NCBI GenBank assembly: GCA_022510685.1
Contig: JAFLTA010000029.1
Span: 1-35,218, forward strand
Direction of reading: 5' to 3'
DNA length: 35,218 nt
Source: Lachnospiraceae bacterium
GTDB taxonomy: Bacteria > Bacillota > Clostridia > Lachnospirales > Lachnospiraceae
Made by a program: the position numbers and the translations under genes. Within the stretch, counting starts at the first letter, position 1; every line of letters starts with the position of its first letter. The notes beneath the pieces are model-generated. The model did no database searches and had not been told where the DNA came from. It saw nothing but the letters and a program-made list of their open reading frames with translations. Of the stretch, positions 8,744 to 17,166 are shown piece after piece.

Positions 8744-8907
8744 TAGTGTAATGATTTTGTAATAACTGGACTTTATTCGCCGAATGAATCTTTCGTACGC
8801 AAGGCATTTTTTCGCAGGCGTAGCGGTGTCTACGTCAAGAAAAAATAACGCAGCAGACAAGGATTCAGACAAGAATACAGTCCAGTTAATTGCAAATCAT
8901 TACACTA
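8744..8907. mobile_element. MITE-like 164-bp imperfect palindrome
   Basis: Both termini match over 29 bp as inverted repeats (8744-8772 and 8879-8907; both begin TAGTGTAATGATTT and end with ACTGGACT when read inward). The interior continues to pair imperfectly: ATTTTTTC-containing and GAATC-containing segments recur in mirror order, and GGCGTAG / CTACGTC flank the centre. The whole element could fold into one long hairpin. No open frame encodes a protein inside it, as expected for a non-autonomous miniature element. No convincing target-site duplication was seen. Its right end supplies the stop codon (TAG at 8905-8907) of the adjacent permease gene. Confidence 0.65.
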
Positions 8908-10056
8908 ACCTTCCTGCTGCTGACGTTTGGCAACTACCATTCCCATTGCAAAGATTGCCACGACAAACAACAGTTGCATTCCATATGCCTGCCAAATCCG
9001 GGTCTTAACGGATACGTCCAACTTCTCAGAACCTGCCAGCAGGTCATTGGCAATTTCATACCAGTATACCGGAATAAACTTCCCGATTGTGCGTATCTGC
9101 GAAGACAGGAAAGCCAACGGTACAAATACACCACCCAGAAACGAAAATACCAGCGACAGCGGAGTAAAAACCATCGTAATCACATTTTCCTTTTTCGCCA
9201 GCATTCCTACCAAAAATGCCAGAGATAAGGCTAATAACATATCTATAAATAAATTTAATAAGTAGTATGGAAGCTTTTCCGTATATAATAAATCCGTCCC
9301 GTATTGTAAGACCGCTAATGCAACTGTAATCATCAGCAAAAACATCCCTACACAAAACACAGCAAGAATCGTCTCTGCATTTTGCCGGAAAAGGGAAACC
9401 GCAGAAGCCATCATCCGATTTTTCACCTGTTTCCTGCGAAAACTGAAGATAATCATTCCCACTCCGCACCCCAGACCAGCGAGGAACATATAAGGAACGC
9501 AACGGAAAAATCCACTGAATTTGTTATCTTCTCCAGTACTGACATTTAGGACAGATACGTTTGCCTCTGGAATACCCTGCATTTTCTCATAAGCTTCATC
9601 CATAGAATATCCCACATTTCGATAATCCAAAATTCCGGCTATCAAACGACTAATCTGCTGCTCCACATAAATCCCACCATAATTACCCGGGGACTGCGTC
9701 AATTCAATCACCGACTGTCCCTTGCCGGCATTTTCTTCCATTCCCTCCGGGATATAGAGCACCATATCTATGCCGCCTTTTTGATAATATAATGTCTCAT
9801 ATAATTGCTTTTTATCGTACTTTGTATTTGTGACTTCGTGGCGCTCTTCCAAATACCGGGTCACTTTTTCCGACAATTCGCTGTGGTCCTCATCCACCAG
9901 AAGTATATTCATCTTTTGAGCGGCAAATCCCTTCTCAACGCCGTCATCCGTGCCACTGGTAGACAGTACCGTCAGAAACATAAATATACCAAAATACAGA
10001 AGGATGCGACTTGCCGTCTTCCATGTCATCAAAAGATATCCTTTAAATACTGTCAT
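8905..10056 (-). CDS. ABC-2 type transporter permease (second of pair)
   Basis: 383 residues with the ABC2_membrane_3 layout: one N-terminal membrane helix (ILLYFGIFMFLTVLSTSG), a ~150-residue outside domain, then five or six helices in the C-terminal half including a GGVFVPLAFLSSQI turn near the end, typical of ABC-2 drug or peptide exporters. ATG 10056 follows GAGGAGG and overlaps the end of the first permease by 14 nt, so the two are translationally coupled and probably form a heterodimer with the ATPase upstream. The stop codon lies exactly in the terminal repeat of the palindromic element, so the extreme C-terminus (KRQQQEG) may be altered relative to relatives. Confidence 0.88.
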   Translation of the reverse strand: MTVFKGYLLMTWKTASRILLYFGIFMFLTVLSTSGTDDGVEKGFAAQKMNILLVDEDHSELSEKVTRYLEERHEVTNTKYDKKQLYETLYYQKGGIDMVLYIPEGMEENAGKGQSVIELTQSPGNYGGIYVEQQISRLIAGILDYRNVGYSMDEAYEKMQGIPEANVSVLNVSTGEDNKFSGFFRCVPYMFLAGLGCGVGMIIFSFRRKQVKNRMMASAVSLFRQNAETILAVFCVGMFLLMITVALAVLQYGTDLLYTEKLPYYLLNLFIDMLLALSLAFLVGMLAKKENVITMVFTPLSLVFSFLGGVFVPLAFLSSQIRTIGKFIPVYWYEIANDLLAGSEKLDVSVKTRIWQAYGMQLLFVVAIFAMGMVVAKRQQQEG

Positions 10057-11176
10057 AACAAACCCTCCTCATCTTCAAAATGGTCACGGCAAAAAGCAGG
10101 ACTGCCAACACTCCTAATGTCAATATATCCCGAAAATATCTCGTCGTATCCGGATACATGGTAATACAGTAAAATGCATCTGTAATGACGGATGCCGGAT
10201 TGATACGATTCACTATCGGACAATACTCCTCTATGGTACCTTTGATTCCACCAATCATTAAACCGGACAAAAAACTGCTGAATAAACCTACCGTTGTCAA
10301 GATACCGACTTTTGCTCCCATTCCTATCTTATGCATGCTGCCAATCAGCACTCCGATGGCAATTCCTACGATACTGCCAAACAGTACAATCAACAACATC
10401 TTCCCCCAGTCGTCTCCGATTTCCACCTTTAATACAAACTTCAAATAACATAACAGCAATCCGTCAATCATAAACTCTGTCACACTGATAGTAAGTATGT
10501 CAGCAGCTAACATCTTCATTTTACCGGTGGCAGAAACACATCTTCTGGCACCTACCGCCCCCACATTTGCCTGTAACTGCACTGCCACATCCATCCCCAT
10601 ATACGCGCCAAAGAGACAGGTCATGGCAATCAGCGCAAAATAATACTGTATAAATCCATTAGGCACTTCCCCTCCTAATGCTGTTTCTTTTACATAGGAT
10701 ACATTTGCTGTCTTCATCATCGACAAGCCGATTTCCTTTAATTTCTCCGGATGTTCTATTCTCACATCGGTAATCAATGCCACTCTGCTCTGGAATTGCT
10801 CTAAGATAGCTTGTAACACACTTTGCTCCACACCGTTTTCTTTGACAGTCAGCGAAGGTTCCTTTCCCGCAAAGAAAATGCCGATAACTTCCCCATCCTT
10901 TAATTGTTTTTCTGCTTCTTTTCCCGACATCTCCGCGACATCTATGAGACTGTCCTCCGAATCAGATATCATCCCCAGTACACTTTTCAGTACCGTTGCC
11001 TCGGTACTATTATCTTCTATTACCAACGCTGTACGGATGGTATCCAAATCGGAATACATATTGTTAAATGCCATATAAAACAATGTTCCAAGAATAAAGG
11101 AAAATATAAACGACCAAAAGAGCGTTGTCTTTTCCCTGAAAATATTTTTGATACGGTATTTTATAAGATGTAACAT
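10043..11176 (-). CDS. ABC-2 type transporter permease (first of pair)
   Basis: 377 residues. An N-terminal helix (TTLFWSFIFSFILGTLFYMAF) follows a basic cytoplasmic start, then an extracytoplasmic domain rich in Glu/Lys, then a helix cluster (~170-377) including GAYMGMDVAVQLQANVGA and GLFSSFLSGLMIGGIKGTI. I use ATG 11176, preceded by GAGGTG; a GTG at 11185 is in frame but overlaps that site. It follows the ATPase gene by 47 nt and overlaps the second permease. With the divergent NarL-type system it resembles regulated exporters of antimicrobial peptides or toxic compounds; the substrate is inferred only by analogy. Confidence 0.87.
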   Translation of the reverse strand: MLHLIKYRIKNIFREKTTLFWSFIFSFILGTLFYMAFNNMYSDLDTIRTALVIEDNSTEATVLKSVLGMISDSEDSLIDVAEMSGKEAEKQLKDGEVIGIFFAGKEPSLTVKENGVEQSVLQAILEQFQSRVALITDVRIEHPEKLKEIGLSMMKTANVSYVKETALGGEVPNGFIQYYFALIAMTCLFGAYMGMDVAVQLQANVGAVGARRCVSATGKMKMLAADILTISVTEFMIDGLLLCYLKFVLKVEIGDDWGKMLLIVLFGSIVGIAIGVLIGSMHKIGMGAKVGILTTVGLFSSFLSGLMIGGIKGTIEEYCPIVNRINPASVITDAFYCITMYPDTTRYFRDILTLGVLAVLLFAVTILKMRRVCYDSI

Positions 11177-11223
11177 CACATTCACCTCGATTTTATGATA
11201 ACAATTTTATTTCCACACTTTTT

Positions 11224-12153
11224 TTAATCACGCAGTTCTTTTCCGGTAATTTCCAGAAATACATCATTTAAAGTCGGCAGTTCAGAATATACCTTTCCAA
11301 AGGAAATATCCCTCTCCTGCAAAAAGCCAAGTACACGCATGAGGTTGTGCTTTGCGCGGGTACAACGAATCACTAACTTTTCATCTTTGTATTCCACCGC
11401 AAATATGTGAGGGATTTCCTGAAGCTCATCGATTTCTTTCTCACTAAGCCCTACGCCTTCTATGGTAATGGTCTCCCCCGTCTTAATCATATTTTTCAGT
11501 TCCTCTGCCGTTCCCTTTGCAATGCATCTGCCGTGGTCTAATATAGCTATCCGGGTACAAATCTGCTCCACTTCCTCCATATAGTGAGACGTATATATTA
11601 CCGTAGCCCCCTCCTGATTCAACTGGCAAATCCCCTCCAAGATCTTATTACGGCTTTGAGGGTCCACCGCTACTGTAGGTTCGTCCAATATGATAAGCTT
11701 AGGTTTATGGGCAATACCACAGGCGATATTTAAGCGGCGCAACAAACCACCTGACAACTGCTTCGGACGCATCTTCCGGTGACTTTCCAGTCCCACGAAA
11801 GCAATCGCTTCCTCCACATACTGTTTCCGCACGTTTTTGTCCTTCACATACAAACCGCAAAAATAGTCAATATTTTCTACAACGGTCAATTCCTCGAATA
11901 CCGCCACATCCTGAGGAACAATACCTATTTTTCCTTTCATTTCATAGCTGTCCGGACGCATCTGCTGCCCTTGTATGGTAATCGCCCCTTTATCATAGCG
12001 TAACAATGCCAGCAGACAACTGATTGCTGTTGTCTTTCCGCATCCATTAGGACCGAGCAATCCGAAGATTTCCCCCTGCTCTATCTCCAGATTGAGATGG
12101 TCTAACGCTACCAAGTCACCATATCGCTTCACTAAATTCTGAATTTGAATCAT
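11224..12153 (-). CDS. ABC transporter ATP-binding protein of an ABC-2 exporter
   Basis: 309 residues. Walker A GPNGCGKTT (~34-42), Q-loop GIVPQDVAVF, signature LSGGLLRRL (LSGGQ with Q to L), Walker B LIILDEPTVAVDP and H-loop YTSHYMEE; then a ~90-residue C-terminal extension as in the CcmA/DrrA-type subfamily. ATG 12153 has GGAGG 7 nt upstream; the frame continues to 12252 but without a better start. It is the first gene of ATPase > permease > permease, transcribed away from the sensor/regulator pair, from the 302-nt intergenic region with the AGCATAACGG repeats. Confidence 0.94.
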   Translation of the reverse strand: MIQIQNLVKRYGDLVALDHLNLEIEQGEIFGLLGPNGCGKTTAISCLLALLRYDKGAITIQGQQMRPDSYEMKGKIGIVPQDVAVFEELTVVENIDYFCGLYVKDKNVRKQYVEEAIAFVGLESHRKMRPKQLSGGLLRRLNIACGIAHKPKLIILDEPTVAVDPQSRNKILEGICQLNQEGATVIYTSHYMEEVEQICTRIAILDHGRCIAKGTAEELKNMIKTGETITIEGVGLSEKEIDELQEIPHIFAVEYKDEKLVIRCTRAKHNLMRVLGFLQERDISFGKVYSELPTLNDVFLEITGKELRD

Positions 12154-12346
12154 GTTGATACCTCCATTATATTTAGGATTTAGCCTTGTATCTCTTATTC
12201 GACATTGTAAGTATACTGAAAAAATTTTCGGAATCATAGTGCCATGTGTCAAAAACTGTATATTACATTTGTCATATTTATATATCTTTCTTACTATGCT
12301 AGTTTTTTGTTGTCTATTGACATCCTGCTTTTTTTACGTCAGTATT

Positions 12347-12412
12347 AGCATAACGGCTCCTATCTGAACCCTGTTTAGTCCCCGGCTAGAGCGAAATAGG
12401 TACCGTTATGCT
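12347..12412. promoter_or_regulatory. Imperfect palindrome with AGCATAACGG half-sites between exporter and two-component genes
   Basis: AGCATAACGG (12347-12356) recurs inverted as CCGTTATGCT (12403-12412), with CTCCTAT / ATAGGTA also pairing inside. A third copy, AGCATAACGG (14366-14375), lies after the regulator gene, again with a nearby TGCCA. The spacing and position suggest operators for the NarL-type regulator or the ends of a small mobile repeat. A TTGACA (12317-12322) lies just upstream but its best -10 spacing is poor. The rest of the 12154-12455 gap is AT-rich with no coding sequence seen. Confidence 0.45.
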
Positions 12413-12455
12413 GACATGATGGCACTAAGTTCATGGAAAGGAGGGCAGGATAACT

Positions 12456-13610
12456 ATGCAAAGGAAATATTCTTATGTAATAATCACTCTGTACTGCCTG
12501 TTTGCAGTTTTCTATCTCCCTGCTTCTTTTCCCACAATTACAGGACTGTTATTGGCAATCATTATACTATGTTTATCTCTCTTTTTTGAGCAGAAAACGA
12601 TTTCCTGTATTCTATTTGCCCTATTTTGTCTACTTGGCTTTTTCTTTCCGGAAATGTATTTTTTTCTCCCTCTCTTACTGGGAGAACTAGGACGGATGAA
12701 ACTCTATCCCGCCACAGCATTGTGCATCCCCGGAATTATCATCCGCTTTCCGCCATGGGACATTTTTCACCTTGCCAGCCACAGCACCGGAAATGTCACC
12801 GGTATTTTTACCCGAATAATGGACTTTACACCGGAAACCCTTTTCTATTTGGCTTTCGGCTGCCTGATTGCATTATTTCTCGATGGGATGTGTCAGCATA
12901 TCAGTTATCTGGAACAAAAAAACAAGGTGACCCGGGATGAGAGCGCAGAACTGACATTTCTTCTGCAGGACCGCAATCGCCTGCTCATCGAGAAACAGAA
13001 TTACGAGATACACACTGCCATGCTGCAGGAACGAACCCGTATAGCCAGAGAGATACATGACAATGCCGGTCATATGCTGTCCCGCTGTATACTGCTTACC
13101 GGAATGATTAAGACCTTAAATTCTGATGAAAAATGTGCCGAATCCCTGCAGCTCTTGGACAGCGAACTGGCAAAAACCATGGATTCCATCCGCAACAGTG
13201 TTCATAATCTGCATAAGGAATCACTCAATTTGGAAGAAAAAATTTCCGAATTGTTGACCGGCTTTTCCTTCTGCCCAGTGAGTTTAGAATATGATATGGG
13301 AACGGAAGTACCCTCCTCCGTGAAATATGCTTTTTTGGCAATTACCAAAGAGGCTCTTACAAATATAGCCAAACACAGCAATGCATCTAAAGTGCAGTTG
13401 CGTATAGTGGAGCACCCTTCTATGTACCAGTTTGTCATTTCTGATAACGGCACAAACATCAGCATGGAAGCGAATCCGGAAAACGGAATCGGCTTACAAA
13501 ACATGAAAGACAGAATCACGGCACTGAATGGTACGATACAGTTTTTGAAGGAAAAAGGATTCCGTATCTTTATTTCCGTGCCTAAAACGGAAAGCAACAA
13601 AGAGGGATGA
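12456..13610 (+). CDS. NarL-family sensor histidine kinase (HisKA_3 type)
   Basis: 384 residues. The first ~150 residues are hydrophobic with four to six membrane helices and short loops, so sensing is probably in or at the membrane. A coiled linker leads to the HisKA_3 box RTRIAREIHDNAGHML with phosphoacceptor His201, then an ATPase domain with N-box ITKEALTNIAKHSNASKV and the shortened GIGLQNMKDRI G-box typical of NarX/DesK-type kinases. ATG 12456 follows AAAGGAGGG. It is 75 nt ahead of the response-regulator start and divergent from the ABC-2 operon, which is its likely target. Confidence 0.92.
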   Translation: MQRKYSYVIITLYCLFAVFYLPASFPTITGLLLAIIILCLSLFFEQKTISCILFALFCLLGFFFPEMYFFLPLLLGELGRMKLYPATALCIPGIIIRFPPWDIFHLASHSTGNVTGIFTRIMDFTPETLFYLAFGCLIALFLDGMCQHISYLEQKNKVTRDESAELTFLLQDRNRLLIEKQNYEIHTAMLQERTRIAREIHDNAGHMLSRCILLTGMIKTLNSDEKCAESLQLLDSELAKTMDSIRNSVHNLHKESLNLEEKISELLTGFSFCPVSLEYDMGTEVPSSVKYAFLAITKEALTNIAKHSNASKVQLRIVEHPSMYQFVISDNGTNISMEANPENGIGLQNMKDRITALNGTIQFLKEKGFRIFISVPKTESNKEG

Positions 13611-13685
13611 GAAAATACAGAATAAAATGATATGAATGATGAGAGCAAACAGAAGATTTTATCTAAAACAGAAAAGAGGAACATT

Positions 13686-14306
13686 ATGGATATTATCATT
13701 ATTGATGACGATTTTTTGGTGACCACCGCTTTAAAAACGATATTGGAAGCTGACGGAAAAGTGAATGTACTGGCTACGGGCTCTAATGGTGAAGATGCCA
13801 TCCGTTTGTATCGGGAATATCACCCTGACATTGTATTGACAGACATCCAGATGCAGCCAATGAACGGATTGCAGGCTACAGAGGCTATCTTGTCAGAAGA
13901 TAAAGAGGCAAAAGTCATTCTGCTCACTACATTTTCTGATGACGAATATATTATCAGCGCTCTCAAATGCGGAGCAAAAGGGTATCTTTTGAAATCCGAC
14001 TATGAAAGCATTCTTCCCGCACTGGAGGCTGTGGATAGTGGTCAGACAGTATTTGGCACGGAAATCATTTCCAAAATCCCGGACTTGCTTCAGCATACAT
14101 CCCGGTTTGATTACACCGAATACGGCATCTCAGAAAAGGAATTGGAGATTATCGAATGGATCGCACAAGGGTATAGCAACAAAGAAATTGCCGGGGAATT
14201 GTTCTTGAGCGAAGGAACTGTACGAAACTATTTAAGTTCTATTCTGGATAAACTACATTTGCGCGACAGGACACAGCTTGCCGTGTTTTATTATCAGCAT
14301 AAATGA
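13686..14306 (+). CDS. NarL/LuxR-family response regulator
   Basis: 206 residues. Receiver: acidic IIIDDD (Asp7-9), phosphoacceptor Asp53 in DIVLTDIQMQPMNG, and Lys in GYLLKSDY. The C-terminal LuxR-type HTH reads SEKELEIIEWIAQGYSNKEI...LFLSEGTVRNYLSSILDKLHLRDR. ATG 13686 has AGAGGA 5 nt upstream; the open frame from 13632 adds 18 unlikely residues. Paired with the sensor kinase; likely to control the divergent exporter and perhaps itself through the palindromic AGCATAACGG sites. Confidence 0.93.
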   Translation: MDIIIIDDDFLVTTALKTILEADGKVNVLATGSNGEDAIRLYREYHPDIVLTDIQMQPMNGLQATEAILSEDKEAKVILLTTFSDDEYIISALKCGAKGYLLKSDYESILPALEAVDSGQTVFGTEIISKIPDLLQHTSRFDYTEYGISEKELEIIEWIAQGYSNKEIAGELFLSEGTVRNYLSSILDKLHLRDRTQLAVFYYQHK

Positions 14307-14365
14307 GCGGTTTGCGGGTATATTTTCCCTTCAGATGTAGTAATTCCTAAGGATGGTGCCAGTTT

Positions 14366-14375
14366 AGCATAACGG
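14366..14375. repeat. Third AGCATAACGG copy downstream of the regulator gene
   Basis: The same 10-mer as at 12347 and 12403, followed by CGCC and preceded by GGTGCCAGTTT; the inverted copy at 12403 is likewise flanked by TGGCAC after 6-7 nt. It lies in the 75-nt gap between two convergent genes, a position unusual for an operator. Confidence 0.4.
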
Positions 14376-14381
14376 CGCCAG

Positions 14382-15449
14382 TCAGGCCAATATCATGTGC
14401 AGAAGGCACAATATCAGCAAAAAAAGGATATTGTATGCTGTAAACCATGTAATATATTTTCTCTTTTGCGCAGTCTGGGTTTTATTGTAATACTCCAGAG
14501 AAATGACACTTGCCATAGAGGCAATGAGAGTTCCCAGACCACCTACATTGACACCCGTTAAAAGTTCCATCCCGTTATCGGCAAATTTTGACAGGATGAC
14601 AGCAGTAGGTACATTGCTTAAACACTGACTCAGACCAATTCCCACAAAAAACTCATTTCCGAGAACCAAAGTCTGCAAATGATTCCCTATCCATGGTATC
14701 TCTGCAAGATTTCCCACGACTACAAACAGAAGAATAAATTTCCCTAAGAGGGCATAATTGACCGCACGAAATAATCGATAATCAGACACCAAAAGCCCTA
14801 TGGTAACTATTATTAACATGAAGCCATAGTGTAACACATCCATCACCGTCAATAGGCATACTGCAAACAAGATGATGTACAGAAGCGTCAAACAACCTTT
14901 TTTCTTTACAGACTTTCCCCTTTTGAATCCACCCATTTTCCCAACCACAATGGGATTCTTTCCCTGTGTATCGCTCAGTATCAATATCGATAGCAGAACC
15001 ACCGACAAAAATGCATACGGCATAACCTGTCTGAAAAAAGCCCAAATGTTCATATGGTAATATTGATAAAGATAGACGTTTTGCGGATTTCCTACCGGCG
15101 TCAGCATACTTCCCAGATTTGCTGCAATCGTCTCCAAAACCACTACTTTAATTAGCTTGTCATCTCGTCCTACCGTATGCAAAACCTGTATGGTAAACGG
15201 CACTATGATAATCAGCCCTACATCGTTCGTGACGAGCATACTCAAAAAGAATGCGGACATTATGACGGACAGCATTAATAGACGAACATTGTTTGCCCTG
15301 TGTACTAACTTCGATGCAATCCGGTCAAAATATCCCAGCTTGTCAAATCCAGCCACTACTCCCATCAGACAAAACAAAATTGCCAGAGTACCAAAATCTA
15401 TTTTATCTATGAAATATTTGTAGAAAAAAGTTTCCTGCATATCAATCAT
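14382..15449 (-). CDS. ArsB/NhaD-superfamily permease (SLC13/YbiR-like)
   Basis: 355 residues, about ten predicted membrane helices. Repeated family signatures include SMLVTNDVGLIIIVPF, ANLGSMLTPVGNPQNVYLY (the NPxN re-entrant segment) and its second-half counterpart GIGLSQCLSNVPTAVILS. Proteins of this type move anions or exchange sodium for protons; the substrate is not evident. The gene starts at ATG 15449, overlapping the stop of the LRR protein gene in an ATGA; ATG 15440 is also possible. The overlap implies translational coupling to the secreted LRR protein, an unexpected pairing. It converges with the NarL-type regulator gene; no strong terminator was found in the 75-nt gap. Confidence 0.8.
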   Translation of the reverse strand: MIDMQETFFYKYFIDKIDFGTLAILFCLMGVVAGFDKLGYFDRIASKLVHRANNVRLLMLSVIMSAFFLSMLVTNDVGLIIIVPFTIQVLHTVGRDDKLIKVVVLETIAANLGSMLTPVGNPQNVYLYQYYHMNIWAFFRQVMPYAFLSVVLLSILILSDTQGKNPIVVGKMGGFKRGKSVKKKGCLTLLYIILFAVCLLTVMDVLHYGFMLIIVTIGLLVSDYRLFRAVNYALLGKFILLFVVVGNLAEIPWIGNHLQTLVLGNEFFVGIGLSQCLSNVPTAVILSKFADNGMELLTGVNVGGLGTLIASMASVISLEYYNKTQTAQKRKYITWFTAYNILFLLILCLLHMILA

Positions 15450-16492
15450 TTACCGTCACCAAAAGCTGTTAAAAAATCTGTTGTGCTTGTATAGGTGTTA
15501 TCATTCCATATAATATCGGTCAAGGCATCACACCCGGAAAATGCATTTTCTCCAATAGCGGTCACACTGTTTGGTATGTTGATGGTCGTCAAAGCACTAC
15601 ATCCCTTGAATGCCTCAGCACCAATCGCGGTCACGCTGTCCGGAATGTTGATGGTCGTCAGAGCGCTGCAATCTTCAAATGTTCTGTCTCCAATACCAGT
15701 CACGCTATTTCCTATCGTGATGCCAGCCAACTTGTTACAAGAGAAAAATGCCACATCGCCAATGTTGGTCACACTGTCCGGAATCGTGATGTCTGTCAAG
15801 CTGCTGCAAGCAGCAAATGCCATATCTCCAATACTGGTCACACTGTCCGGGATTTCCATGTCGGTCAGACTGTCGCACCACAAAAACGCACTATAGCCAA
15901 TAGTGGTCACGCTATCCGGGATTTCGATGCTTATCAGTTTACTACACCCGTAAAATGCATATGCCTTAATGTTTGTTACAGTGCTTTCCACAATGACATG
16001 GACAGGTATGTCTGAATCTTGTATCAGTTTTTTGGCATCCTTAGCATTCTCATCATTATAATACAACTGCAATATCCCATCCACTACTGTTTTACGAATT
16101 ACTGTCGGAGTGGCTGTCGGTCTTGGTGTTGGTGACGGTGAGGGACTCGCTTTAACGTTCGCCTTAACCGTCACTTTGCAGGTATACTTTTTCTTTCCGA
16201 TTTTTGCCTGTACCTTTGCCGTACCTTTCTTTTTCCCCTTAATGGTTACACCGGTCTTTTTCTTGTTTTTTAAAGTGATGTACTTTTTGCCGGAAACTAC
16301 TTTCCATGTAACTTTTTTCTTATTATTCTTCAGTTTCAGTTTCTTAGACTGCCCTACCTTGACGGTCAGTTTCTTTTTGCTAAGTGACACTTTTTTTGCA
16401 GCAGTTGCGCTGGATGGGGCTGTGAGAGCTATACAGCTCGCGATTATCGACAGCATAAGTATTACGGCAGTCATTTTCTTGTGCTTTTTCAT
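15446..16492 (-). CDS. Secreted BspA-type leucine-rich-repeat protein with lysine-rich Ig-like domain
   Basis: 348 residues. Signal peptide at 1-31 (basic start, core AVILMLSIIASCIALTA, ATA-A cut region). Residues ~33-112 form a Lys-rich bacterial Ig-like (Big_2-type) domain (KKLTVKVGQSKKLKLK ... GTAKVQAKIGKKKYTCKVTV). A Pro/Ser/Thr linker (PSPSPTPRPTATPT) follows. Residues ~165-330 carry about seven 23-residue LRR_5 repeats of the form IPDSVTxIGxxAFxxCxxLTxI. No transmembrane segment or sortase motif, so it is probably released or held by the basic domain. Such proteins are known adhesins in some gut and oral bacteria; here this is inference. ATG 16492 follows AGGAG at good spacing. The stop overlaps the permease start. 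Confidence 0.9.
   Translation of the reverse strand: MKKHKKMTAVILMLSIIASCIALTAPSSATAAKKVSLSKKKLTVKVGQSKKLKLKNNKKKVTWKVVSGKKYITLKNKKKTGVTIKGKKKGTAKVQAKIGKKKYTCKVTVKANVKASPSPSPTPRPTATPTVIRKTVVDGILQLYYNDENAKDAKKLIQDSDIPVHVIVESTVTNIKAYAFYGCSKLISIEIPDSVTTIGYSAFLWCDSLTDMEIPDSVTSIGDMAFAACSSLTDITIPDSVTNIGDVAFFSCNKLAGITIGNSVTGIGDRTFEDCSALTTINIPDSVTAIGAEAFKGCSALTTINIPNSVTAIGENAFSGCDALTDIIWNDNTYTSTTDFLTAFGDGK
15520..15960. repeat. 69-bp coding repeats of the LRR domain
   Basis: DNA-level tandem similarity (GTCACGCTGTCCGGAAT... style blocks every 69 nt) comes from the 23-residue leucine-rich repeats; copies near 15560-15700 are almost identical, so slippage or recombination could change the repeat number. 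Confidence 0.75.
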
Positions 16493-16561
16493 GGTCTTTT
16501 TCTCCTAATATGTAAAGAATTTGTAATTATCACTTTATCATGCATCGCTTGACACTGTTGT

Positions 16562-16590
16562 ATTCTATCATATCCCATTAAATGGTACAA
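16562..16590 (-). promoter_or_regulatory. Likely promoter of the LRR protein/permease operon
   Basis: On the minus strand TTGTAC (16585-16590), a 17-bp spacer, then TAGAAT (16562-16567), about 70 nt before the start codon. Confidence 0.5.
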
Positions 16591-16671
16591 GTTATCCCTT
16601 TTTCTGTCTCTGTTCTTTGCTCTAAGATATCTGGGATTTTTAGCCGATATACAGATAAGGAGGATATTCAG

Positions 16672-17157
16672 ATGCAGATTATACGGGATCACAAAAAGTT
16701 ATGTGCCATGTTCCATCTTGTAAATTTGATGGGACTTCATTCTGTTTTGGATTTTGGGGGCAGTCTTGCCAGAGGGAATATGTTTTCCAGAAGATATTGG
16801 AAAAATTCTGACAATCATATTGATATTTCTCAGACAGTAAGGTTGGATAGTTTTGATATCTTTGATGCATGCAAATTTCCGGTTTATCAACAACTATATC
16901 ATAATATTTATCATGAATTAGATGAGGTCATGGCAAATTTTTATGATATGGCAACTTTTATAGATATCATTCCATTCATGGAAACAGATGTTTTCCTTTC
17001 TCTGTGTGATCTGTTTCGTTCCCGCTGTTCCCTGTTAGTGTTACAGCTTCCGCCAGAAACGAATTTTCCTCTAGAGGAATTGCATCAGTTGGGACATTGC
17101 GTGCCCACAAGAATTGTGGGGTATGATTATATGGTTATTTGGACAAACCGTGATTAG
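16672..17157 (+). CDS. Small protein, possible degenerate class I methyltransferase-like fold
   Basis: 161 residues, start ATG 16672 behind AAGGAGG; the frame upstream of it is not needed. Segments suggest a Rossmann-like methyltransferase order: LHSVLDFGGSLARG (strand 1 and glycine loop), an acidic turn (RLDSFDIFDACKF), a strand ATFIDIIPFME and a strand CSLLVLQLP, ending VGYDYMVIWTNRD. The protein is shorter than usual and the glycine motif is only approximate, so function is uncertain. It is 9 nt ahead of a DUF4422 gene, so it probably acts on the same glycan or sugar precursor. Composition is AT-rich compared with the genes to the left. Confidence 0.6.
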   Translation: MQIIRDHKKLCAMFHLVNLMGLHSVLDFGGSLARGNMFSRRYWKNSDNHIDISQTVRLDSFDIFDACKFPVYQQLYHNIYHELDEVMANFYDMATFIDIIPFMETDVFLSLCDLFRSRCSLLVLQLPPETNFPLEELHQLGHCVPTRIVGYDYMVIWTNRD

Positions 17158-17166
17158 GAGAAATTT

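Noticed and set aside
13202-13801. 199-codon minus-strand open frame
   Set aside because: It spans the antisense of the kinase ATPase domain and regulator start; both real genes are unmistakable.
11224-14306. Lantibiotic or bacteriocin production cluster
   Set aside because: Only transport and regulation genes are present; no precursor peptide or modification enzyme was found.
15520-15960. Regular repeats resembling an array
   Set aside because: The period is 69 nt without unique spacers and is explained by 23-residue LRR units.
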